From: an uncultured Lachnospiraceae bacterium
GTDB taxonomy: Bacteria; Bacillota; Clostridia; Lachnospirales; Lachnospiraceae
Length of the DNA stretch: 20,801 nt
Direction: 5' to 3'
Assembly (NCBI GenBank): GCA_937910785.1
Contig: CALDLG010000160.1
Span: 1-20,801, forward strand
Shown here: positions 8,203 to 16,661 of the stretch, one piece after another
Position numbering within the stretch: the first letter of the stretch is position 1
Layout of the letters: each line of letters opens with the position of its first letter
Notes under the pieces: generated by a model
Databases searched by the model: none
What the model saw: the letters and a program-made list of their open reading frames with translations, nothing else
Told to the model about the DNA's origin: nothing
Program-made: the position numbers and the translations under genes

Positions 8203-9330
8203 ATGAAGAAAAAGTTATTGGCAACTTTGTTATGCACGGTCATGATGATTACGGCAGCAGGCTGTGGATTACAGAAACCGGAAGCTCCTGCGGAAAACAA
8301 TGCTTCCACATCGGATACGACAGCGGATACATCCACCACAACGGATACGGCTGCAACAGAGGATACGCAGACAGATACATCTGCGGATACGGCGCAGACG
8401 GCTCCTGCGGAAGACGCAATTACACTGGTGTATGCAGAGGTTAACCCGCTTGATACCATTGTCGGACAGACTGCTACCAAGTTTAAGGAGACAGTGGAAG
8501 AGATGTCCGGCGGTTCCATCATTATCGATGTTCAGGCAAGCGGCGTGCTCGGTTCCGAGAATGACGTTCTGGATACGATGTTAGGCGGAGGGGGTACGAT
8601 TCAGATGTCCCGTATTTCCGCATTCGCGCTGACAAGCTATGGCGGTGAGAAGTCCATGCTTCTGTCCCTGCCTTTCACCTTTGTAAGCAGAGACCATTTC
8701 TGGAACTTCGCAACATCCGATCTGGCAGAAGAATTCCTGCTTGAGCCTCATGAGAACGGCAGCGGCGTAAGAGGATTGTTCTATGGCGAAGAAGGCTTCC
8801 GTCATTTCTTTACGGTAAATGAGATCAGCGGTATTGAAGATCTGGCAGGTATGAAGCTGCGTGTGTCCAATGACCCTGTTATGAACGGTCTTGTAGAAGG
8901 TCTTGGCGCAAACCCGACCGTTGTTTCCTTCGGTGAGTTGTATTCCGCATTACAGACCGGCGTTGTTGACGGCGCGGAACAGCCGATTGCAAATTACAAA
9001 TCCAACGCTTTCCCGGAAGTTGCTCCGAACCTGATTCTGGATGGACATACACTGGGTGCGATTCAGGTAATCATTACCGATGAAGCATGGGATTCTCTGA
9101 CGGAAGAGCAGCAGAACATTCTGGTTGAAGCCGGAAAGGTAGCTTCCCAGTTCAACCGCGAGATCTCCGAGAGCGCTGAGAACGAAGTATTGGAGCAGTT
9201 AAAGGCTGACGGCGTAAACGTTATCGAAGTACCGGATATCAAGCCCTGGCAGGATGCCTGCAAGCCTGTTATCGATGAGAATATCAAGGGACAGGAAGAA
9301 CTGTATCAGAAGATCGTAGACATGCAGTAA
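8203..9330 (+). CDS. dctP: TRAP transporter substrate-binding lipoprotein (DctP family)
   Basis: 375 residues. A lipoprotein signal peptide is clear: MKKK, a hydrophobic core and the lipobox TAAGC, with the lipidated cysteine at residue 21. A spacer of about 40 residues rich in Thr, Ala, Ser and Asp follows, probably a flexible tether to the outer membrane face. The DctP fold begins near residue 65. Family marks are LRVSNDPVMNGLVEGLGANP, which holds the Arg that usually grips the substrate carboxylate, and ELYSALQTGVVDGAEQP. It captures an organic acid outside the cell and hands it to DctQ/DctM. ATG 8203 follows AGGGAGG at 8186-8192; an upstream in-frame GTG at 8143 has no ribosome site and precedes the -10 box. 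The ligand is not readable from sequence; sugar acids fit the neighbourhood. Confidence 0.93.
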   Translation: MKKKLLATLLCTVMMITAAGCGLQKPEAPAENNASTSDTTADTSTTTDTAATEDTQTDTSADTAQTAPAEDAITLVYAEVNPLDTIVGQTATKFKETVEEMSGGSIIIDVQASGVLGSENDVLDTMLGGGGTIQMSRISAFALTSYGGEKSMLLSLPFTFVSRDHFWNFATSDLAEEFLLEPHENGSGVRGLFYGEEGFRHFFTVNEISGIEDLAGMKLRVSNDPVMNGLVEGLGANPTVVSFGELYSALQTGVVDGAEQPIANYKSNAFPEVAPNLILDGHTLGAIQVIITDEAWDSLTEEQQNILVEAGKVASQFNREISESAENEVLEQLKADGVNVIEVPDIKPWQDACKPVIDENIKGQEELYQKIVDMQ

Positions 9331-9421
9331 ATGGTATTCTCCATGCGGAAATGAATGTTATGAAACGCGGCATTCTTTCACAGAGAGTTTGGGTATTCAA
9401 AACATTATAATGAAAAAGAAT

Positions 9422-9463
9422 GGGACTGCTGCATTTGTGGCGTATTGCCGGTGCGGCAGTCCT
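9422..9463 (+). other. Stable stem-loop between dctP and dctQ
   Basis: GGGACTGCTGCAT pairs with GTGCGGCAGTCCT to give about 13 bp including three G-U pairs, with a 16-base loop. No T-run follows, so it is not a standard terminator. It ends about 10 bases before the dctQ ribosome site (GAGGAGG, 9474-9480). It may protect the dctP message end or limit dctQ translation, so that the binding protein is made in excess. The rest of the 155-bp gap holds a TATAAT at 9406-9411 without a convincing -35. Confidence 0.55.
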
Positions 9464-9485
9464 GTTGGATTATGAGGAGGTTACA

Positions 9486-10013
9486 ATGCCTGGAATTTTT
9501 GAGAAAATAGACAAAATCAAGCCGGTCTATGACGTAGCGGACAGGGTGGTTCTCTTTATCTGTAAGCTGCTGCTGATTCTGGATATTCTGATTACGACGA
9601 TGAGCGTTCTCGGACGGTATGTTCCTTTCATTCCGGACCCTGCCTGGAGCGAGGAAGTGGTTCTAACCTGTATGTCCTATATGGCGGTATTATCGGCGGC
9701 GCTGGCGATCCGCAAGGGGTCTCATATCAGGATGACCGCTTTTGACAAGTATCTGCCCAGGTGGCTGATAAAATTTCTGGATATTATAGCGGATATATGT
9801 GTGTTCGTGCTGGCTTTCGTCATGGTGGTCGTGGGATGGAAGTATGCACAGCAGATCGGATCAAGGGGAACTTATGTAAGTATGCCCTTTTTATCTCGTT
9901 TCTGGATGTATTTTCCGGTGCCTCTGGCCGGAGCTGCCATGATTGTATTCGAAATTGAGGCGCTTTATAACCATGTTAAGGGATTTTTTGTAAAGGAGGG
10001 AGAAAAAGTATGA
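9486..10013 (+). CDS. dctQ: TRAP transporter small permease subunit (DctQ family)
   Basis: 175 residues with four predicted membrane segments, the DctQ layout: about residues 20-43, 60-75, 95-118 and 137-160. A typical feature is the WSEEV motif near residue 55, followed by AALAIRKGSHIRMTAFDKYL, close to the family pattern around the second and third segments. It pairs with DctM to form the membrane part of a sodium- or proton-driven TRAP transporter. ATG 9486 follows GAGGAGG (9474-9480) by five bases; an in-frame ATG at 9420 would put the start inside the stem-loop and has no ribosome site. Its stop overlaps the dctM start (ATGA), pointing to coupled translation. Confidence 0.93.
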   Translation: MPGIFEKIDKIKPVYDVADRVVLFICKLLLILDILITTMSVLGRYVPFIPDPAWSEEVVLTCMSYMAVLSAALAIRKGSHIRMTAFDKYLPRWLIKFLDIIADICVFVLAFVMVVVGWKYAQQIGSRGTYVSMPFLSRFWMYFPVPLAGAAMIVFEIEALYNHVKGFFVKEGEKV

Positions 10014-11302
10014 GTCAGGAAGGAATGGCAATTCTCATTTTACTGGTTAGTTTTATTGTAATGATTTTTCTCCGTTTCCCTATTGCATATGCGGTGGCTT
10101 TATCCTCCATGTTCTGTCTCTTATCGCAGGGACTGCCGCTTACAACGATCTGTCAGCAGATGGTGAAGGGCATCAGCTCTTTCAGTCTGATGGCGGTTCC
10201 GTTCTTTATTACGATGGGCTGCCTGATGGGCTCCGGCGGTATATCGGAGAAGCTGATCGCGCTGGCCAACGCCTGTGTGGGCTGGATGAGCGGCGGTATG
10301 GCGATGGTAAATATCGTGGCATCGTATTTCTTCGGCGGTATTTCCGGTTCGGCGGCTGCGGATACGGCATCGCTCGGAAGCATTCTGATCCCGATGATGG
10401 TAGATCAGGGATATGATGACGATTTCTCGACGGCGGTTACGATTACTTCCTCCTGCGAGGGACTTCTTGTTCCGCCCAGCCATAACATGGTTATTTACGC
10501 GATGTCCGCGGGCGGTGTATCCGTAGGAAGCCTTTTTCTGGCAGGATACGTGCCTGGCGCATTGCTGGCGATTTCTTTGATGGTTGGTTCCTATATTATA
10601 TCCAAGAAAAGAAAATATCCCAAGGGCGATAAGTTCAGCTTAAAGAATCTGGGAAAGCAGTTTTTAATTTCCTTCTGGGCGCTTGCGGCGGTTATTATCG
10701 TCGTAGTCGGCGTCGTGGGCGGCTGGTTTACGGCGACGGAATCCGCGGCGGTTGCGGTTATCTACAGCCTGATCGTCAGCGTGTTTATCTATAAGGGACT
10801 GAACTGGAAGGGCGTCTGGGAGGTTCTCGGACAGTGTGTGGATACCCTGTCCATCGTGCTGATTCTGATTTCGACTTCCAGTATTTTCGGTTATTGTCTG
10901 ACTACGCTGCATGTGCCGGATCTGGCGGCAAAAGCGATCATCGGCCTGACGGACAATCCGATCATTCTGGCCCTGCTGCTGAACCTCATTCTGCTCGTGC
11001 TCGGATGTATTATGGATATGGCGCCGATCATTCTGATCGCGACACCGATCCTGCTCCCGATCGCGACATCGATCGGCATCGACCCGATTCAGTTCGGCAT
11101 TATGATGATCTTAAACTGTGGTATCGGTCTTCTGACACCGCCGGTAGGCGCGGTATTGTTTATCGGCTCCGCGGTCAGCAAGGTGAAGATGGAGCGCGTT
11201 GTAAAGGCGACGCTGCCGTTCTATGCATGTATGGTTATCGTATTGATGCTGCTGACCTTTATACCGGAAATCAGCCTGTTTTTGCCGAATTTATTTAAAT
11301 AA
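10010..11302 (+). CDS. dctM: TRAP transporter large permease subunit (DctM family)
   Basis: 430 residues, the usual length for DctM, with about 11-12 membrane segments. Family marks include FLRFPIAYAVALSS near the N-terminus, FFGGISGSAAADTASLGSIL around residue 110, PPSHNMVIYAMSAGGVS near 160, GWFTATESAAVAVIYSL near 245 and GIGLLTPPVGAVLFIGSAV near 375. This subunit carries the substrate across the membrane with coupled ions. It starts with ATG inside the dctQ stop (4-base overlap) and has AAGGAGGG at 9993-10000. It is fused to nothing else, so this is a classic three-gene TRAP system. No terminator follows, and the next gene starts 26 bp later. Confidence 0.96.
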   Translation: MSQEGMAILILLVSFIVMIFLRFPIAYAVALSSMFCLLSQGLPLTTICQQMVKGISSFSLMAVPFFITMGCLMGSGGISEKLIALANACVGWMSGGMAMVNIVASYFFGGISGSAAADTASLGSILIPMMVDQGYDDDFSTAVTITSSCEGLLVPPSHNMVIYAMSAGGVSVGSLFLAGYVPGALLAISLMVGSYIISKKRKYPKGDKFSLKNLGKQFLISFWALAAVIIVVVGVVGGWFTATESAAVAVIYSLIVSVFIYKGLNWKGVWEVLGQCVDTLSIVLILISTSSIFGYCLTTLHVPDLAAKAIIGLTDNPIILALLLNLILLVLGCIMDMAPIILIATPILLPIATSIGIDPIQFGIMMILNCGIGLLTPPVGAVLFIGSAVSKVKMERVVKATLPFYACMVIVLMLLTFIPEISLFLPNLFK

Positions 11303-11328
11303 CCGATAGCGGAAAGGATTGGACGCGG

Positions 11329-11805
11329 ATGAAATATCAGTTCAGGAATGAAGTAACGGCGATGGATTTCTGGAGGCTTGTCATGCGGCGTACATATCGG
11401 TCAACAGCCGGGGTCTGTAATCTTGTATTTACGGCGGCCATGTTCGTGCTGGTGTTTCGTTTCTGGAATACGGCATCGGATTTCTATAAAGGACTGATGT
11501 TATTCGGATGCCTGCTCTTTCCGGTGATCCAGCCGCTTGTGATCTATGGGAAATCCCGGACGCAGGCGGCGGCTCTGCCGAAGGGAATGGAGCTTTTATT
11601 TGATGAAGCGGGGCTCCATGTGAAAACACAGGATGCCGCTTCCGATATACCCTGGAGCCGTATACGGAATGTTGTACGGGAAGCGCACATGATCGTCGTA
11701 TTTTCCGACAGGGTGCATGGGTATCTGTTGACGGACAGAATGCTCGGTGAGCGGAAACAGGAGTTTTATGAATACGTCCTGTCAAAGGCAGATTTACAGA
11801 AATGA
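11329..11805 (+). CDS. Small membrane protein with YcxB-like C-terminal domain
   Basis: 158 residues. Two membrane segments (about 28-45 and 53-72) follow a short N-terminal stretch. The C-terminal 75 residues (MELLFDEAGLHVKT, DIPWSRIRNVVREAHMIVVF, then an F-Y-rich end) match the pattern of the YcxB-like domain, which is common in Firmicutes and of unknown function. It sits 26 bp after dctM and probably shares its transcript. There is no sign that it takes part in transport. AAAGGA lies about 11-13 bases before the ATG. Confidence 0.75.
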   Translation: MKYQFRNEVTAMDFWRLVMRRTYRSTAGVCNLVFTAAMFVLVFRFWNTASDFYKGLMLFGCLLFPVIQPLVIYGKSRTQAAALPKGMELLFDEAGLHVKTQDAASDIPWSRIRNVVREAHMIVVFSDRVHGYLLTDRMLGERKQEFYEYVLSKADLQK

Positions 11806-11808
11806 GAA

Positions 11809-11850
11809 CAGGCGCAGCGTCGTAGGGAAAGCTTTACGGCACTGCGCCTG
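11809..11850 (+). terminator. GC-rich stem-loop after the TRAP operon
   Basis: CAGGCGCAG (11809-11817) and CTGCGCCTG (11842-11850) form a perfect 9-bp stem four bases after the stop. A second inner pairing is possible (CGTA/TACG). The nearest T-run is only TTTT, about 16 bases downstream, so it is a poor intrinsic terminator. It may stop some transcripts or separate the operon from the kinase gene that follows. Confidence 0.45.
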
Positions 11851-11907
11851 AACTGAATCCGTCCTGTTTTGCCGGGACGAAGGGAAAGGTATGGTTATTG
11901 GCGGCAG

Positions 11908-13398
11908 ATGCGGATAAAGAACAGAATCAGGCAGTTATGGCAGTCACTGGCGATAAAGAATAAGCTGCTCGTATTTACGGGTCTGGTATTTTTGATGATT
12001 TTTCTTTCCGTGGTCTTTAATATCTGGGTGGCGAAATTCTCGCTGTTCGATTTCCGGGATATTCTGGAGGAAAATGCCAGAAGCGAAGAGGCGGTCAATG
12101 CGCTGGCGGAAGAGAGCAAAGTATTTGAGCAGTATGTGAGAGGATACACGGATATATCGGAAGAGGAACTGAAAAAAGCCATGCAGAGAACCCGGAAGGC
12201 GATAGACAGCCTTTCCTTTGATTACCGTCTGCTCGGTGACGAGCGGTATGCGCAGACCTGGTCGATCTGTAACAGCTACGGTGTATATCAGGAAGCGCGG
12301 GATGAAATACTGGAGCTGCGAAGAAATGGCATGGAAGACATCGGCCTGCTGTATGAAGTATATGAGATGCAGGAATATTTACAGCAGTATGCGAAAAATC
12401 TGCTGATCGAGACGTTGGATGCCGGAAATATTCTTTATCAGAAAAGAATTCCCAATATTCTGCGGGTCCCGTTTATCTTTATTCTGGCAGGAATTCTTTT
12501 GTTTGGCATGATGTTAAAGCTGGTGGAGATTCTGAACCGGGATATCGTTCTGCCGGTTTTACAGCTTGTGAAGGCATCCAAGCGGATTGCCGCCAACGAT
12601 TTTCATGTGGAAGACGTGGAAGTGGAGAATAAGGACGAGATCGGGGAGCTGACCGGTGCGTTCAACAAGATGAAAGACGCCACACAGAAATATATTCTGA
12701 TTCTGGAAGAAAAAAGAACGACGTTAGCCCTGCTCCATAAAGAGGAGCTGGAACGGCTGGAAATGGAGAAACAGCTGGAAGCGATGCAGTTAGACCTTCT
12801 GAAAAGTCAGATCAATCCGCATTTTCTCTTTAATACGCTGAATGTAATCGGCGGCATGGCGAATCTGGAGTCTGCGGAGACAACGGAAAAAATGATTATG
12901 TCATTGAGTTCTCTGTTTCGATATAATTTGAAAACTTCGGAAAGAGAAGTTATACTGGACTGGGAGCTGACCGTCGTGCAGGATTATATTTATCTGCAGC
13001 AGATGCGCTTCGGCAGCCGGATTCGTTTCTCCGTCGACTGTCCGGTTGACAGAATGCGGGCCGTCGTTCCGGCCTTTACCTTCCAGCCGCTCGTGGAAAA
13101 CGCGGTGATTCATGGTCTGTCTTCGAAAGAGGAAGGCGGGCGGGTATTAATCCGGATCCGGAAAAATGCGGACCGGCTTTATATCACGGTTACGGATACG
13201 GGCGTCGGCATGACGGAAGAGGAGCTTTCGGAACTGAAGGAGGGCCTGCGGAACAAAAGCGACAAACGGCGGGGAATCGGAATCGGTAATATCTACCGGA
13301 GAATCTATGCGATGTACGAGAACGGACAGATGGATATTTACAGCAGAAAAAATGTGGGGACAATTGTGCGAATCATCATTCCCTGGCTGGAGATTTAA
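11908..13398 (+). CDS. YesM/LytS-type sensor histidine kinase
   Basis: 496 residues. Two membrane segments (about residues 22-45 and 184-206) flank a helical extracellular domain of about 140 residues with no recognised ligand-binding fold. A HAMP domain and coiled coil follow. The His_kinase region holds LKSQINPHFLFNTLNVI, with phospho-His 305. The HATPase domain has VENAVIHG, DTGVGM and GIGIGNIYRRI. This is the class that works with AraC-type regulators and often controls sugar uptake in Firmicutes. The partner is encoded 44 bp downstream. The small helical sensor may read a separate binding protein, possibly the DctP-like protein two genes on. The start is uncertain: ATG 11908 is preferred, but an in-frame TTG at 11869 would add 13 residues and neither has a strong ribosome site. 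Confidence 0.92.
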   Translation: MRIKNRIRQLWQSLAIKNKLLVFTGLVFLMIFLSVVFNIWVAKFSLFDFRDILEENARSEEAVNALAEESKVFEQYVRGYTDISEEELKKAMQRTRKAIDSLSFDYRLLGDERYAQTWSICNSYGVYQEARDEILELRRNGMEDIGLLYEVYEMQEYLQQYAKNLLIETLDAGNILYQKRIPNILRVPFIFILAGILLFGMMLKLVEILNRDIVLPVLQLVKASKRIAANDFHVEDVEVENKDEIGELTGAFNKMKDATQKYILILEEKRTTLALLHKEELERLEMEKQLEAMQLDLLKSQINPHFLFNTLNVIGGMANLESAETTEKMIMSLSSLFRYNLKTSEREVILDWELTVVQDYIYLQQMRFGSRIRFSVDCPVDRMRAVVPAFTFQPLVENAVIHGLSSKEEGGRVLIRIRKNADRLYITVTDTGVGMTEEELSELKEGLRNKSDKRRGIGIGNIYRRIYAMYENGQMDIYSRKNVGTIVRIIIPWLEI

Positions 13399-13442
13399 CG
13401 GAAACGGACAGACAGAGAAGCGGTTAGGAGGACACAAGCATT

Positions 13443-14255
13443 ATGTATCGTATATTGATTGCTGATGACGAACCGATTGAGAGAAAAGTGATATCGAAGA
13501 AAATACAGGAGTTTTTTCCGGAACAGACGGAAGTGTTTCAGGCCGAGAACGGAAGAGAGGCGATCGAAATATTTGAACGTGAGGAATGCGATATCGTACT
13601 CATCGATATCGAGATGCCGGGCATGAACGGTCTGGATGCGGCGGAGCGCATCCGCGGAATGGACCGGGAATGCAGCATCATCTTTCTGACGGCCTTCGAT
13701 GAGTTTAACTATGCCAAAAAGGCAATTTCCGTAAAAGCATTGGAATACCTGCTAAAGCCTGGCAGCGACGAGGAGCTGACGGTGGTGCTCGAAGAGGCTT
13801 TCCGGATCTGCGACGAGGGAACGCGCAGAAGGATTTCGGAACAGACGGCAGAAGAGGGAAAAAGAGAGATTCTTGACGGCGTGCATTCCGAGGAGGTCCG
13901 GATGAATGTGGTGGCGGAGGAAATCCGCCGTTATATCGCGGAACATTACAACGAGGATCTGTCTCTGCAGGATGTGGCTGGGGAGATGCGTTATTCGGAC
14001 GCCTATTTCTGTAAAATATTCAAAAAGTATTTTAACCGGAGCTTTATCGTTTATCTGAATGAGCTGCGGATTGAGAAGGCGAAGCGGATGCTGGAGGACG
14101 CGATGCGCAATATCAAGGATATCAGTTCGGAAGTCGGCTACCGGGATGCCAATTATTTTGCGAAGGTATTCAAGCGGATCACGGGGGTGACGCCAAGCGA
14201 TTACCGTATCAGGGCGCTGCAGAAGAAACAGCGGCAGCTGGCAGAAGAAAAGTGA
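13443..14255 (+). CDS. YesN-type response regulator with AraC DNA-binding domain
   Basis: 270 residues. The receiver (1-125) shows ADDEP, phospho-acceptor Asp 55 (VLIDIEMPGMNG), the conserved Thr in FLTAFDEFNYAKKA and Lys in YLLKPG. A linker of about 35 residues leads to an AraC/XylS-type double helix-turn-helix (about 155-260), with HYNEDLSLQDVAGEMRYSDA and the signature DISSEVGYRDANYFAKVFKR followed by GVTPSDYR. It is the cognate regulator of the kinase just upstream and probably activates the TRAP operon or the transporter genes nearby. TAGGAGG lies 11 bases before ATG 13443. Confidence 0.95.
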   Translation: MYRILIADDEPIERKVISKKIQEFFPEQTEVFQAENGREAIEIFEREECDIVLIDIEMPGMNGLDAAERIRGMDRECSIIFLTAFDEFNYAKKAISVKALEYLLKPGSDEELTVVLEEAFRICDEGTRRRISEQTAEEGKREILDGVHSEEVRMNVVAEEIRRYIAEHYNEDLSLQDVAGEMRYSDAYFCKIFKKYFNRSFIVYLNELRIEKAKRMLEDAMRNIKDISSEVGYRDANYFAKVFKRITGVTPSDYRIRALQKKQRQLAEEK

Positions 14256-14305
14256 GAAAAAGGCGGAGGCGGCCATTTGGGTGAAAATGAATAACGGGTG
14301 TAGCG

Positions 14306-15352
14306 ATGGAACGGAAGGAACATGAGAGGAAGAAAAATAAAACAGGGATAATAGCGGTAAGCTTCATCCTTCTGATGGCAGCCGCCTTTCTTCTGCGGCC
14401 GTCCAAAGCGGAGGAAGAGATCGTTCCGGAGTATGTCTTTTCCTATGCGGAGAATCAGGCGCAGGATTATCCCACGACGCTTGGAGCCATGAAGTTTGCG
14501 GAAATGGTGGAGGAGCGCACGCAGGGACGCATCCGGATTCTCGTTTATGCGGAAGGAAGTAAAGGCGCGGAAGCCGAGGTCATCCGGCAGATGAAGTTCG
14601 GAGGCGTCGATTTCGCCAGAGTATCCCTTTCCCAGCTTGCGGAATATATTCCGGAAATGAACGTGCTTCAGATGCCTTATCTTTATACGGATTCGGAACA
14701 TATGTGGAGGGTTCTGGATGGGGAAATCGGGGTCAGCTTTCTGTCACTCGCGGACGAATATGATCTTGTGGGGCTGTCCTGGTATGATGCGGGAGCAAGG
14801 AATTTTTATACCGCGAACAGGCCGGTCACCTGTCTGGAGGATATTGAAGGTATGCGTATCCGGGTACAGGAATCGGAAATGATGGCGGATATGGTGGAGG
14901 CGCTTGGCGCAAATGCCGTAAAGATTGCCTATGCGGATGTCTATTCCGGCATCGAGAGAGGGCTTGTGGACGGAGCGGAGAATAACTGGCCTTCCTATGA
15001 ATCAATGAAACATGACGAGGTTGCCAGATACTATACGGTTGACGAGCACACCCGCGTCCCGGAGATGCAGATCTGCTCCGGGAAAACGTGGGAAAAGCTT
15101 TCCGGGGAAGACCGGGATATTATCCTGGAATGCGCCAGAGAATCGGCCCTGTATGAAAGAGCGCTCTGGAAGGAGCGGGAAGACGCTTCCAAACAGACCG
15201 CCATATTGCATGGAGTGACAGTGATCGAGCTTTCCGCGGAGGAGAAGAAACGCTTTCAGACGGCGGTTCAGAGCGTTTATGAGAAATACTGCGGCGATCA
15301 GATGGAGATCATTGCCCGGATTATTGATGAGGGCCAGGATGCGCCGAAATAA
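14306..15352 (+). CDS. DctP-like substrate-binding protein, probably membrane-anchored
   Basis: 348 residues. A basic N-terminus (MERKEHERKKNK) leads to one hydrophobic segment (about 14-31) ending in RPSKAEEE. There is no lipobox; it may be cut after SKA or stay as an anchor. The rest is a DctP fold: GAMKFAEMVEERTQGRIRI, GMRIRVQESEMMADMVEALG, which keeps the substrate-binding Arg, and GIERGLVDGAENN. It differs clearly from the first DctP. Position matters: it follows the kinase and regulator, with no second DctQ or DctM nearby. It could be a spare binding protein for the TRAP system, or the ligand-binding partner of the kinase. I favour the second on gene order. The start is ATG 14306, with only a weak ribosome site. 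Confidence 0.88.
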   Translation: MERKEHERKKNKTGIIAVSFILLMAAAFLLRPSKAEEEIVPEYVFSYAENQAQDYPTTLGAMKFAEMVEERTQGRIRILVYAEGSKGAEAEVIRQMKFGGVDFARVSLSQLAEYIPEMNVLQMPYLYTDSEHMWRVLDGEIGVSFLSLADEYDLVGLSWYDAGARNFYTANRPVTCLEDIEGMRIRVQESEMMADMVEALGANAVKIAYADVYSGIERGLVDGAENNWPSYESMKHDEVARYYTVDEHTRVPEMQICSGKTWEKLSGEDRDIILECARESALYERALWKEREDASKQTAILHGVTVIELSAEEKKRFQTAVQSVYEKYCGDQMEIIARIIDEGQDAPK

Positions 15353-15416
15353 AGTGAATGCAGGGCAGGCGTGAAGGGTTACGGCCGGACAAAAAGGAAA
15401 AAGTGAGGAAAAGTAA

Positions 15417-16589
15417 GTGGATATCTTTGGAAATCGTGAAAAAAATAAGCAGTTTTATTTGAATTATGCGGTATTTGTCATCAATGGAATGCTGGCGCTG
15501 TCGATTGGCTCGCTGCTTCCCTTTATCCGGGATGCGAACGGGCTGGACTATGCCTTTTGCGGCATGATCGTGAGCCTTCATTCCGTCGGGAATCTGTTTT
15601 CCAGTTTCGCGGCGGGGGCGCTGCCGGTGTTTCTTGGAAGAAAGAGAAGCATTCTTTTGTTTAATTCTTTTTTTGCGGCTGCCTATCTGATGATTTTGTT
15701 CGGAAAAAGTCCGGTGATGTTTGCGCTTGCTTTTTTTATGACCGGGCTTGCCAGAGGGGCTACCAGCAATTTCTGTAATGCCTCAATCAACAGCCTCGCC
15801 CCCGGCAAGGCGTGGATTATTAACGGACTGCATGCCATGTTTTCGGTGGGGGCATTTCTTTTTCCCATTCTGCTGACGCTGTTGACGATGAACGACAGCG
15901 GCAGATGGATTTACGCATGTTATTTTATGCTGGCGATGGGAATATTAAGCTTTGGCCTGTATGTGATGATGCCGACGGAGGAACAGCCCCGTCAGAGGGC
16001 GGATAAAAAGGAGAAAAATTTCGGCTTTTTCAGGGAACCGCTTTTTTACATGAGCATCGCGGTGTTGTTTTTCTATCTCTGCGCGGAACAGGGCGTTATC
16101 GGCTGGATGATCACCTATTTTAAAGATACCGGACTGTTGAATCCGACGCTTTCTCAGATTACGGCAAGTGTCCTGTGGATTATGATTCTGCTTGGGCGGC
16201 TGACGGCCGCGTGGCTCTCCACGAAAGTGAAGAAGGAGAAGATTCTGCCCGTGATGGGAGTGGGATTGCTCGTCTTTTTTTTCATTCTGATTGTGAGTAG
16301 AAGCACCGGGCTGATTCTTTTCGGCATTATGGGCTTTGGCTACAGCATGGCGGGTATTTATCCGACGACGGTGTCCTTTACGGGAATTTTGATCCAGCGG
16401 TATAAAATGGCGTGGAGCTTTATCCTGACGTCAGCCAGTCTTGGGTCTATTCTGATGCCGACGATTATCGGCAAAATTGCGGAGAACGCGGGAATTTTTT
16501 ATGGAATGAGTTCGATTGCGGTAGTGCTCGTTATCGATATGCTCGCCATTATCACGTTGACAGGATATACGGCGAAGCATTCGGAATAA
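15417..16589 (+). CDS. MFS transporter
   Basis: 390 residues with about 12 membrane segments, typical of the major facilitator superfamily. A motif-A-like loop, LPVFLGRKRS, follows the second segment, and a basic central loop (about residues 190-203, EEQPRQRADKKEKN) separates two six-segment halves. No close subfamily is certain; the overall look is of FucP-like or YbjJ-like sugar or sugar-acid carriers. GTG 15417 is the start, with GAGG eight bases upstream. It lies 64 bp after the DctP-like gene and before the KdgF-like cupin, so it may import or export an intermediate of the same sugar acid. Confidence 0.88.
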   Translation: MDIFGNREKNKQFYLNYAVFVINGMLALSIGSLLPFIRDANGLDYAFCGMIVSLHSVGNLFSSFAAGALPVFLGRKRSILLFNSFFAAAYLMILFGKSPVMFALAFFMTGLARGATSNFCNASINSLAPGKAWIINGLHAMFSVGAFLFPILLTLLTMNDSGRWIYACYFMLAMGILSFGLYVMMPTEEQPRQRADKKEKNFGFFREPLFYMSIAVLFFYLCAEQGVIGWMITYFKDTGLLNPTLSQITASVLWIMILLGRLTAAWLSTKVKKEKILPVMGVGLLVFFFILIVSRSTGLILFGIMGFGYSMAGIYPTTVSFTGILIQRYKMAWSFILTSASLGSILMPTIIGKIAENAGIFYGMSSIAVVLVIDMLAIITLTGYTAKHSE

Positions 16590-16597
16590 AAGGTTTA

Positions 16598-16614
16598 TGC
16601 CGCCTGCGGCGGCA
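16598..16614 (+). other. Short GC hairpin between the MFS and cupin genes
   Basis: TGCCGCC and GGCGGCA pair perfectly around a 3-base loop. No T-run follows. It lies 8 bases after the MFS stop and could stabilise the upstream message or pause transcription before the cupin gene. Confidence 0.5.
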
Positions 16615-16661
16615 GGAACGAAAGGAAAATTGTGGATACGGGAAAGGAGCAGTGTGAAAGA

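Noticed and set aside
6944..8224. 426-residue open frame on the minus strand
   Set aside because: Antisense to the intact debranching enzyme; no recognisable domain.
9406..9411. TATAAT before dctQ as an internal promoter
   Set aside because: No acceptable -35 at 16-18 bp; left as a note only.
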